The notes beneath the pieces are model-generated. The model was not told where the DNA came from. It did not search any database and saw nothing but the letters and a program-made list of their open reading frames with translations. Below, in pieces: positions 45,554-53,408 of a stretch of DNA of 64,000 bases. Source of the DNA: Bacteroidales bacterium (lineage in GTDB: Bacteria; Bacteroidota; Bacteroidia; Bacteroidales; Marinilabiliaceae); the NCBI GenBank assembly GCA_024401295.1, contig JAKSLG010000001.1, positions 124,001 to 188,000 on the forward strand, written 5' to 3'. Position 1 is the first letter of the stretch. Each line of letters starts with the position of its first letter. The translations under genes were made by a program, and so were the position numbers.

Positions 45554-46456
45554 ATGATCGGTTTTATTCTCATATTGATAGCGAGTTTCTTCTTCACGGG
45601 CATCGTCATCCGTGTGAAGAGCATCGCGCAGGGACGCAAAGGTCCTGTGATTCTGCAGCCGATGTATGACATTTGGCGACTTTTGCGCAAAGGCTCTGTG
45701 TTCAGCACAACATCGAGCACAATCTTCCAGATTGCACCGTCAATTTATTTTGCATCGGTGCTGATGGCAATGGCCGTTGTCCCTTTCTGTGGTAACGAGG
45801 GACTTATTTCGTTCGAGGCCGACTTCGTGTTCTTTGCCTATGTTCTTGCAATTGGCAAGTTCTTCAACATCATTGGAGCTCTCGACACTGGCAGTTCATT
45901 CGAAGGCATGGGTGCAAGTCGCGAGGCACTCTTTTCGATGCTTGCCGAACCTGCTTTCTTCGTGTTGATGGGAACTCTCGGATTGCTCACAGGCCATATG
46001 TCGTTTGCCAATATTTTCCAGACTTTCCACTTCGGAACATATAATTCATACGCCTTTGCCGGCATCGCAGCCATCGTTCTCTTTGTGATATGTTTGATTG
46101 AGAACAGCCGTATGCCAGTGGATGATCCAAAGACGCACCTCGAGCTTACGATGATTCACGAGGTCATGGTCCTCGATAATTCTGGCTTCGACATGGGTCT
46201 TATTATGCAGGCGACGAACATGAAGTTTGCAATGTACAGCGCATTGATTGCAAACCTCTTCATTGGCAGCTTGAGTATTGCAGCCTCGATTGCTGCATTC
46301 ATCGGCATCGAAATACTTTGTGCAATCGGTGTCGGATTTGTTGAGTCGTTTATGGCCCGCTATCGCATGAGCCACAACGCTCAGTTCATTCTCGTTCTTA
46401 CGTCGCTCGCTTTGCTCATGTTCTTTGGAGTCGTGGCAAGTCTCGGAAAACTCTAA
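45554..46456 (+). CDS. Ehr/hydrogenase-4-like subunit C (NuoH/HyfC type)
   Basis: This 300-residue membrane protein of about eight helices has the NuoH/HyfC features RKGPVILQPMYD, MGASREALFSMLAEPA and the acidic loop VDDPKTHLELTMIHE. It links the soluble arm to the ion-pumping arm. It lies 24 bases after the subunit B gene. Confidence 0.9.
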   Translation: MIGFILILIASFFFTGIVIRVKSIAQGRKGPVILQPMYDIWRLLRKGSVFSTTSSTIFQIAPSIYFASVLMAMAVVPFCGNEGLISFEADFVFFAYVLAIGKFFNIIGALDTGSSFEGMGASREALFSMLAEPAFFVLMGTLGLLTGHMSFANIFQTFHFGTYNSYAFAGIAAIVLFVICLIENSRMPVDDPKTHLELTMIHEVMVLDNSGFDMGLIMQATNMKFAMYSALIANLFIGSLSIAASIAAFIGIEILCAIGVGFVESFMARYRMSHNAQFILVLTSLALLMFFGVVASLGKL

Positions 46457-46481
46457 ATTATTAAGTATAAAGTTCTAGGAT

Positions 46482-47114
46482 ATGACAGATATACTTCTGA
46501 TAATCTTTTCGATAACGCTCTTCTACTTTGCCATTGCCAACAGGCTTATGACATATGTGAGAGTGCTGACCGTTCAAGGACTGCTCATTTGTGGCATCGC
46601 GATTCTTTCGCTCCACGAGATGAACATTCTTAATCTTGCGACAATCCTCATCGAGACACTTGTCGTTAAAGCCATAGCAATGCCGGTGTTCATATCGCAC
46701 GTGATCCGTAAGAACGGCATCACTCGTGAGGCTGAGCCAAGTGTGCCGAATTATGTCTCGCTCATCATTACGACGGCCATTATCGGACTTACATTCCTCG
46801 GCTCAAGATTGGTTGAGGCGGTCAACCTCAACAAACTCTTTTTCGTCGTGGCACTTTCGACAATCCTTTGCGGACTCTACTTTATCGCAACACGTCGCAA
46901 GGTCATTACACATGTGATTTGCTATGTGATTGTCGAGAATGGAGCATTCATACTTTCGCTCGCGCAAGGAAACGAGATGCCGCTCATGGTCAACCTCGGC
47001 GTTTTGCTCGATGTGCTCGTGAGCGTATTCCTTCTCGCAATCTTCATCAATAAAGTTGATGACATCACTGGCGACGGTGATGTATCGCACCTCAACCAAT
47101 TGAAAGACAATTAA
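46482..47114 (+). CDS. Ehr/hydrogenase-4-like subunit E (HyfE type)
   Basis: This 210-residue protein of six or seven helices is similar to HyfE and partly to NuoK (VICYVIVENGAFILSLA with a membrane Glu near 155). It should be part of the ion channel. Gap of 25 bases to the previous gene and 24 to the next. Confidence 0.85.
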   Translation: MTDILLIIFSITLFYFAIANRLMTYVRVLTVQGLLICGIAILSLHEMNILNLATILIETLVVKAIAMPVFISHVIRKNGITREAEPSVPNYVSLIITTAIIGLTFLGSRLVEAVNLNKLFFVVALSTILCGLYFIATRRKVITHVICYVIVENGAFILSLAQGNEMPLMVNLGVLLDVLVSVFLLAIFINKVDDITGDGDVSHLNQLKDN

Positions 47115-47138
47115 TAACCACGAAAAACGATATATATC

Positions 47139-48572
47139 ATGAGTATTGTTTATTTGATAGCAGCTATCGGATTAGGACTCGCTCAGTTCGTCATTCGCAA
47201 TCTTAGACTCAGTCGTTGCGTTTCTGCTTTGGCAATCGTTCTTCAGTGGATTTTCACAGCGTATGCATTCACTGTCGAAGGCACTACGGAATATGAATTC
47301 TTCCGCTTCGATGGTCTTGCACTCGTCATGCTCTCGACGCTCACAATCATTGCTACAGCAGCATTTAGCCACACGAATCACTATCTTAACAGCGACGAGG
47401 ACGCAAGTCGCATCCGTGCACAATATTATGGCGCAATGCAGTTCCTCACGATGGCGCTCACGATGGCTTCGCTCTCTGTTCACATCGCAATGACGTGGAT
47501 TTTCATCGAGATAACGACGCTCAGTGCATCGGCACTCATTTTCTACAGACGTAATCCTGGCTCAGTAGAGGCAACATGGAAATATGTCTTCGCATGTTCA
47601 ATAAGCCTTGTCCTTGTTTATGTCGGCATCCTGTTTTTCTCAATCGCAATGGGCGAAAATGCAGAAACAGGACTCAGCATCGATGATCTCCTTGCCAATG
47701 CTGCCAACCTCGATCAGTTCTGGCTCAAACTTGCGTTCATCTTCATCCTTGTAGGTTATACGGCCAAGATGAGTCTCGTCCCGATGTTCACGGCCGGTAT
47801 TGATGCAAAGGATAAGGCTCCAACGCCTGCTGCAGCTATGCTTTCAAGTGTTGTCATGAATGCAGGTTTCGTCGGTTTCTATCGTGTATATGGCGTTGTG
47901 GCACAGACTGACATCAAGCATTGGGCCGACGCAGTCGTACTCTTCACAGGCCTCATCTCGATCTTTGTTGCCGCCGTCTATCTCGTGCGAGTTAAGAACG
48001 TAAAGCGACTCTTCGCCTATTCGAGCGTCGAGCACATGGGCGTTGTAATGCTCGGCATCGCAGCTGGTGGCATCGGTATCTATGCCGCAATTCTCCACCT
48101 CGTGCTTCATGCGCTTGTTAAGTCGTCAATTTTCATGCATATCGGCCAGCTTTATCGCGTTTATGGCTCGAAATATATTGATGCAATGGGCCGTTATTTC
48201 AACCATTCAGGCCTCTATGGCACATTCCTCATCATCGCGATGCTTTGTGTGACGGCAATGCCGCCATCGGGACTTTTCGTCACCGAGTTTATGGTCTTCA
48301 AGTCGCTTATCGACGGCAACATGTGGATTGTCATGGCAATAGCAATGATTCTTCTCACAGTCATCGTCTGGGCCATTGCTCGCGACATGTTCTCCATACT
48401 ATTCCTTGGCTCAACGTCTCCAGACAGCATTAAAGCTCGTCATATCGATGCTCCTTGGTATGAGACGTCATGGCAATACATTCTCATTGCGCTCAGCATC
48501 TGGCTTGGTCTCTGGACACCAGAATGCGTCATGCATCTCATTGAGAATGCAGCCGCAATCGTGACAATGTAA
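47139..48572 (+). CDS. Ehr/hydrogenase-4-like subunit F (HyfF/NuoN type)
   Basis: This 477-residue antiporter-like protein has about 14 helices and motifs TWIFIEITTLSASALIFYRR, KMSLVPMFTAGIDAKDKAPTP (across residues 210-230) and KRLFAYSSVEHMGVVMLG. It is the second ion-translocating subunit of the complex and the last gene before a strong terminator. The operon lacks a HyfD homologue, which is consistent with a compact Ehr complex. Confidence 0.88.
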   Translation: MSIVYLIAAIGLGLAQFVIRNLRLSRCVSALAIVLQWIFTAYAFTVEGTTEYEFFRFDGLALVMLSTLTIIATAAFSHTNHYLNSDEDASRIRAQYYGAMQFLTMALTMASLSVHIAMTWIFIEITTLSASALIFYRRNPGSVEATWKYVFACSISLVLVYVGILFFSIAMGENAETGLSIDDLLANAANLDQFWLKLAFIFILVGYTAKMSLVPMFTAGIDAKDKAPTPAAAMLSSVVMNAGFVGFYRVYGVVAQTDIKHWADAVVLFTGLISIFVAAVYLVRVKNVKRLFAYSSVEHMGVVMLGIAAGGIGIYAAILHLVLHALVKSSIFMHIGQLYRVYGSKYIDAMGRYFNHSGLYGTFLIIAMLCVTAMPPSGLFVTEFMVFKSLIDGNMWIVMAIAMILLTVIVWAIARDMFSILFLGSTSPDSIKARHIDAPWYETSWQYILIALSIWLGLWTPECVMHLIENAAAIVTM

Positions 48573-48599
48573 CAGGCTTATTTTCATAGCTCTATAATG

Positions 48600-48633
48600 A
48601 CGCAGGCAATCAATGAGATTGTCTGCGTTTTTT
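48600..48633 (+). terminator. Terminator of the Ehr membrane-arm operon
   Basis: ACGCAGGCAATC pairs with GATTGTCTGCGT (12 bp, one G-T, loop AATGA), followed by a T run. Confidence 0.85.
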
Positions 48634-48641
48634 CTGTGTAT

Positions 48642-48675
48642 AAAAAAACAGATGCCTATGAATTATAGACATCTG
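48642..48675 (-). terminator. Terminator of argF'-argB
   Basis: CAGATG-C-CTAT and ATAG-A-CATCTG form a stem with one mismatch; the minus strand continues into seven T. Confidence 0.75.
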
Positions 48676-48699
48676 CTTGTTTTTGTATGAATGTTCTGT

Positions 48700-49467
48700 T
48701 TAGAGCACCAGACGAGTGCCGCCACCATTCTTGAGACCGTCGGTATTGCTGATAACAACGCTCTTGACTCCCATGCGAATAGCATCGAAGCCGTTGTCCA
48801 GCTTTGGTATCATGCCCTCGTTGATGATTCCCGAAGCCTGATATTCCTTAAACTTGTCGTATGTCAGAGTCGGAATGACCGAAGAATCGTCGTTTGCATC
48901 CATCAATACACCTGGCTTTTCGAAGCAATATACAAGCGTGACGTCGCATGATTTTGCCAATGCTCGTGAAAGTTCCGAGGCAATTGTGTCGGCATTGGTG
49001 TTGAGAAGCTGACCCTTGCCGTCATGTGTGATTGGCGATACGACAGGCACGGCGCCTTGCTCAATGAGCGAGAAGAGCACATCTGTCTGCACGCTTTCAA
49101 CATCGCCGACAAAGCCATAATCGATTGTCTTGACCGGACGTTTGTGCGAAAGTATGATGTTGAGGTCGGCACCTGTAAAGCCAAGTGCATTGACACCGCG
49201 CTTCTGAAGCTGGGCGATGATGTTCTTGTTCACAAGACCGGCATATACCATTGTAACCACGTCGATGGTATCCTGATCAGTGATGCGACGGCCATCAACC
49301 TTCTTGATCTCAACGCCGAGGCGATTGAGCATCTTGTCTGCGGCACGACCGCCACCATGCACAAGAAGCTTATTGCCCTTCATGGCAGCAAAGTCGTCGA
49401 GGAGCGTGTTGAGCGTTGTCTTGTCCTCTACAACGGCGCCGCCGACTTTTATGAGCGTAAGTTCCAC
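48700..49467 (-). CDS. argB: Acetylglutamate kinase-type enzyme (likely N-succinyl/acetylglutamate)
   Basis: This 255-residue amino-acid kinase begins ELTLIKVGGAVVED and has LVHGGGRAADKML and the C-terminal NTDGLKNGGGTRL. It phosphorylates an N-acylated glutamate in arginine synthesis. No ATG fits: the likely start is GTG 49465-49467, 20 bases after the argF' stop; the longer open frame begins inside argF'. Whether the acyl group is acetyl or succinyl depends on the partner transcarbamylase. Confidence 0.88.
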   Translation of the reverse strand: MELTLIKVGGAVVEDKTTLNTLLDDFAAMKGNKLLVHGGGRAADKMLNRLGVEIKKVDGRRITDQDTIDVVTMVYAGLVNKNIIAQLQKRGVNALGFTGADLNIILSHKRPVKTIDYGFVGDVESVQTDVLFSLIEQGAVPVVSPITHDGKGQLLNTNADTIASELSRALAKSCDVTLVYCFEKPGVLMDANDDSSVIPTLTYDKFKEYQASGIINEGMIPKLDNGFDAIRMGVKSVVISNTDGLKNGGGTRLVL

Positions 49468-49486
49468 TTTGATTCTGTTTTTTTGA

Positions 49487-50452
49487 TTACTGAATAGCCT
49501 CCAGCATACGCTTGATGACAACTTGTGCCGAAACTACGCGGTTTGCAGCCTCTGGAATGACAATGCTGTTAGGGCTGTCGATAACCTCATCGGTAACAAT
49601 CATGTTGCGGCGAACAGGCAAACAATGCATGAATTTAGCATTGTTTGTAACGTCCATGTGGGCCTTGTCAACTGTCCATGATGCCCACTTAGCATCGTGG
49701 CAATCGCCAAGAATCTGACCATACTGATCGTAGCTCGACCAGTTCTTTGCATAGATGAAGTCTGCATCCTTGAAGGCCTTCATCTGGTCGCGTTCTGGTG
49801 TGATGCCTTCCATGATGTCTGGAGCAAGGTCGTAGCCTTCTGGAGCTGTGAATACGAAATCAACATCAGCGGCTTTCATCCATTCTGCAAACGAGTTTGG
49901 AACGGCCTGTGGAAGTGCTTTTGGATGAGGAGCCCAAGTGAGAACGACTTTTGGACGTTTCTTTGTCTTGTATTCCTCAATAGTGATGAGGTCGGCAAAT
50001 GCCTGACATGGATGGCGCGTTGCGCTTTCGAGCGAGATGACTGGTTTGCCGGAATATTCAATGAACTGACGAAGAATGCTTTCGTTGTAGTCCCATTCGC
50101 GGTCCTCAAAACGTGCAAACGAGCGAACGCCGATGATGTCGCAATAGCTGCCCATTACAGGGATTGCTTCGCGAAGATGTTCTGTCTTGTCACCATCCAT
50201 AACGACGCCCATCTCTGTCTCAAGTTTCCAGCTGTCGCCATTGACATTGAGAACGATGACGTTCATGCCAAGATTCATGGCTGCCTTTTGAGTCGAAAGA
50301 CGTGTGCGGAGTGATGAATTGAAGAATACGATGAGCATGGTCTTGTTTTTGCCGAGGTGCTGCCATGCAAAAGGTGTTTTCTTGACCTCTTGTGCCTCTT
50401 TGAGTGCTGCATTGAGATCGCCAATGTCGCCTACTGTGAGAAACTGTTTCAT
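49487..50452 (-). CDS. argF': N-succinyl/N-acetylornithine carbamoyltransferase
   Basis: This 321-residue protein is close in sequence to the Bacteroides fragilis N-succinylornithine transcarbamylase as I recall it (FFNSSLRTRLSTQKAA, then FMHCLPVRRNMIVTD). It transfers carbamoyl phosphate to an acylated ornithine. Position 90, Pro in B. fragilis and a known determinant of succinyl versus acetyl specificity, is Thr here (GDKTEHLREA). The start ATG 50452 is supported by a promoter; the open frame starts at 50494 inside it. It heads the argF'-argB operon. Confidence 0.9.
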   Translation of the reverse strand: MKQFLTVGDIGDLNAALKEAQEVKKTPFAWQHLGKNKTMLIVFFNSSLRTRLSTQKAAMNLGMNVIVLNVNGDSWKLETEMGVVMDGDKTEHLREAIPVMGSYCDIIGVRSFARFEDREWDYNESILRQFIEYSGKPVISLESATRHPCQAFADLITIEEYKTKKRPKVVLTWAPHPKALPQAVPNSFAEWMKAADVDFVFTAPEGYDLAPDIMEGITPERDQMKAFKDADFIYAKNWSSYDQYGQILGDCHDAKWASWTVDKAHMDVTNNAKFMHCLPVRRNMIVTDEVIDSPNSIVIPEAANRVVSAQVVIKRMLEAIQ

Positions 50453-50491
50453 ATATTGTATCGTTTTATATTTTCGGTTGAAATACAGATG

Positions 50492-50522
50492 CAAATGTAA
50501 GACAAAAAACAGCGCTATCCAA
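50492..50522 (-). promoter_or_regulatory. Promoter of argF'-argB
   Basis: Minus-strand TTG (50520-50522), 20-base spacer and TACATTTG (50492-50499). Confidence 0.7.
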
Positions 50523-50707
50523 CGACCACGGCCAAAAAAGGGAATGGTTATGCTCTTTTAGATGTCTTGTCCGAACCTCCGTTTTTCAACATGATGTCTA
50601 TCTTGCCGATATTTGTCAAATACTTGGCAATTCTTTGTAACTTTATATCCCAATATCACAACAAAATTGCGCGTTTGACGTATCATCCTTACGCACAAAT
50701 ATGCAAC

Positions 50708-51574
50708 ATGATGAATAGAATACTTTTTATTATATCTTTTGTACTTGCGCTAACCTCATGCACAAGTGAGGAGAATAGAGACTGGATGTCAATGGAATAT
50801 GTTTCCCATTTTGGTTGGGATTCGTCTTTTGATCCTGAAACAAATCACGTCGAATACAACATGTCATGGGGTGGCCGTGGATGGTGGTATGGCGACGATA
50901 ATGGAGATGGCGTTTCTGCGGATCTCTCCGATTACGACCGAGTTGTTGTTGAACTTACGGATATCAAGGGTAAGGTTGGCCAGTTCAATCTTTGTGTCAA
51001 CTATTCGATAACAAACGTGATGAGCCGTAATGCATCAACAATTGTCGATGGCCATGCAACGTTGCGTGTTGATCTCGACAGCATCTATAAGAAAAATGTA
51101 AAGAACATATACATTCAGTGTGATAGTGTTGGCGAGATGGTTATCAAGAGAGCATATCTTGAAAAACGCCCTAAATATGGACCTGCCAAAACACTTGACA
51201 TGACCGATTTGGGTGTGATCTCAAGCGACCAGTTTGAAGGCTATTCGGATAAGGCTCGTGTCGATTTCACGTTCAACACTACGGGTGATATCATGGGTAT
51301 CGATGAAAAGGGCGAATTGGTTGAAATGAAAGGCTGGGGTGTCGGCATCATTTGTTCTGTTGCCGACGTGCTTGGTGCTGAAGTGACTCCATATAGCATC
51401 CTTCTCACAAACATTGGCGAAGAAACGTATTCTTGCGATTTGGGTGACCTTCGTTACATGCTTTCGGTGAAAGATGATGACGGCGAGCAAGGTCTCTATT
51501 GGACTGTATGGCCTATAGGCAATATTACTGAGGCGCACATTATCAGAACGACAATTTCCGAAGTATTGGAATAG
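50708..51574 (+). CDS. Putative lipoprotein of unknown function
   Basis: The start at 50708 (or ATG 50711) gives a lipoprotein signal MNRILFIISFVLALTSC. The mature part (about 270 residues) is rich in Asp, Gly and Trp at its start (WGGRGWWYGDDNGDGVSADL), which looks like a beta-sandwich binding domain, but I do not recognise the family. The open frame extends 47 codons further upstream without coding character. It converges with glyS across a terminator. Confidence 0.7.
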   Translation: MMNRILFIISFVLALTSCTSEENRDWMSMEYVSHFGWDSSFDPETNHVEYNMSWGGRGWWYGDDNGDGVSADLSDYDRVVVELTDIKGKVGQFNLCVNYSITNVMSRNASTIVDGHATLRVDLDSIYKKNVKNIYIQCDSVGEMVIKRAYLEKRPKYGPAKTLDMTDLGVISSDQFEGYSDKARVDFTFNTTGDIMGIDEKGELVEMKGWGVGIICSVADVLGAEVTPYSILLTNIGEETYSCDLGDLRYMLSVKDDDGEQGLYWTVWPIGNITEAHIIRTTISEVLE

Positions 51575-51596
51575 TTGTTATATTCAAGGATAAAAA

Positions 51597-51640
51597 AACG
51601 CGGCATCAGAACTTTTGTTCGGATGCCGCGTTTGGTTTTT
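51597..51640. terminator. Bidirectional terminator between lipoprotein gene and glyS
   Basis: GCGGCATC pairs with GATGCCGC, extended by ACGC/GCGT and an inner GAAC/GTTC stem; A run on the left, T run on the right. Confidence 0.8.
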
Positions 51641-51652
51641 CTATGCGATTGC

Positions 51653-53191
51653 TTATACAAGCTTCTTGAAGAGCTCGTAGTTGTTCACGTTCTTGGAAAT
51701 CATTGCGTGAAGGTCGTCAACAGAGATACGCTCCTGCTGCATAGTGTCGCGGTAACGTACTGTAACAGTGTTGTCCTCAATAGTCTGGTGGTCAACTGTT
51801 ACGCAGAATGGCGTACCAATTGCGTCCTGACGACGGTAACGCTTGCCGATTGAATCCTTCTCGTCATACTGGCAGTTGAACTCGAGCTTCATTGTGTTGA
51901 GAATCTCGCGTGCCTTTTCTGGAAGACCATCTTTCTTGACGAGTGGCATTACAGCGAGCTTGACAGGAGCCAACTGAGCAGGCAACTTCAAAACTACGCG
52001 GCTGTCGCCACCTTCGAGCTGCTCCTCTGTGTATGCACCAGCAAGTGTAGAGAGGAACATACGGTCAACACCGATAGAAGTCTCGATAACGTATGGAGTG
52101 TAGCTCTTGTTGAGTTCTGGATCGAAATATTCAACCTTCTTGCCAGAATATTTAGCGTGCTGTGAAAGGTCAAAGTCTGTACGTGAGTGGATACCTTCAA
52201 CCTCCTTGAAGCCGAATGGCATGCGGAACTCGATGTCTGTTGCTGCGTTTGCGTAGTGAGCAAGCTTGTCGTGGTCGTGGAACTGATAGTTCTCTGCGCC
52301 CATGCCGAGAGCTTGGTGCCATTTCATACGGAACTGCTTCCAATATTCAAACCACTTCATCTCCTCGCCTGGGCGAACGAAGAACTGCATCTCCATCTGC
52401 TCGAACTCGCGCATACGGAAGATGAACTGACGTGCAACGATTTCGTTACGGAAAGCCTTACCGATCTGAGCGATACCGAATGGCACCTTCATACGGCCAG
52501 TTTTCTGAACGTTGAGGAAGTTTACGAAAATACCCTGAGCAGTCTCAGGACGGAGGTAAATCTTCATTGCGCCGTCGGCAGTTGAACCCATTTCAGTTGT
52601 GAACATGAGGTTGAACTGACGAACTTCTGTCCAGTTACGTGTGCCGCTGATTGGGCAGACAATCTCTTCGTCGATGATGATCTGACGGAGCTCTTCGAGG
52701 TTGTTATCGTTGAGAGCCTTAGCAAAACGAGTGTGAAGTGCATCGCGCTTTGCCTGATTCTCCTGAACGCGTGGATTTGTCTCGCGGAATTTTGCTTCAT
52801 CGAACGACTCGCCAAACTTCTTCTTGGCTTTTTCAATCTCTTTTTCGATCTTTTCGTCGTATTTTGCCATCTGCTCTTCGATGAGAACGTCGGCACGATA
52901 GCGCTTCTTTGAGTCTTTGTTGTCGATCAAAGGATCGTTGAAAGCATCAACGTGTCCTGAAGCTTTCCAAATAGTTGGGTGCATGAAAATTGATGAGTCA
53001 ATGCCGACAACATTGTCGTTCAACTTAACCATCGCATCCCACCAATATTTCTTAATGTTGTTCTTGAGCTCTACGCCGTTCTGACCATAGTCATATACTG
53101 CGCCGAGACCATCATAGATTTCGCTCGAAGGGAATACAAAACCATACTCCTTGCAGTGCGAAACAAGCTTCTTGAAAACGTCTTCAGCCAT
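51653..53191 (-). CDS. glyS: Glycyl-tRNA synthetase
   Basis: This 512-residue class II synthetase is of the eukaryote/archaeal-like homodimeric type. Motif 2 is seen around FRNEIVARQFIFRMREFEQME and motif 3 around SIGVDRMFLSTLAGAY. It charges tRNA-Gly; a tRNA-Gly(GCC) gene lies in this window. The start ATG 53191 (MAEDVFKKLV) is supported by the promoter; the frame is open 18 codons further. Confidence 0.94.
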   Translation of the reverse strand: MAEDVFKKLVSHCKEYGFVFPSSEIYDGLGAVYDYGQNGVELKNNIKKYWWDAMVKLNDNVVGIDSSIFMHPTIWKASGHVDAFNDPLIDNKDSKKRYRADVLIEEQMAKYDEKIEKEIEKAKKKFGESFDEAKFRETNPRVQENQAKRDALHTRFAKALNDNNLEELRQIIIDEEIVCPISGTRNWTEVRQFNLMFTTEMGSTADGAMKIYLRPETAQGIFVNFLNVQKTGRMKVPFGIAQIGKAFRNEIVARQFIFRMREFEQMEMQFFVRPGEEMKWFEYWKQFRMKWHQALGMGAENYQFHDHDKLAHYANAATDIEFRMPFGFKEVEGIHSRTDFDLSQHAKYSGKKVEYFDPELNKSYTPYVIETSIGVDRMFLSTLAGAYTEEQLEGGDSRVVLKLPAQLAPVKLAVMPLVKKDGLPEKAREILNTMKLEFNCQYDEKDSIGKRYRRQDAIGTPFCVTVDHQTIEDNTVTVRYRDTMQQERISVDDLHAMISKNVNNYELFKKLV

Positions 53192-53234
53192 TTCTGTATT
53201 TGTTGTAATTATTATTCTTTGTATAAATCGGCTG

Positions 53235-53264
53235 CAAAAATACAAATAATCAGCAATACATCAA
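53235..53264 (-). promoter_or_regulatory. Promoter of glyS
   Basis: Minus-strand TTG (53262-53264), 19-base spacer and TATTTTTG (53235-53242). Confidence 0.7.
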
Positions 53265-53408
53265 TTATGTTTCTCCCTTATTTTGACAACGTTGCGCTCC
53301 GATGTGTTTTCTCTTGCGCTCATTTGCTTATGCAGAAGTCGTTTTTGACTTTTGCTAGGCAAGATATCGGTCTATTATCTCAAATTCTGGTTGTCTGTTC
53401 GTTTGATT

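Noticed and set aside
41945-48572. Functional NiFe hydrogenase (Hyf/Ech) or complete complex I
   Set aside because: All Ni-binding Cys are replaced in the large subunit, no maturation genes are nearby, and the NADH module genes of complex I are missing.
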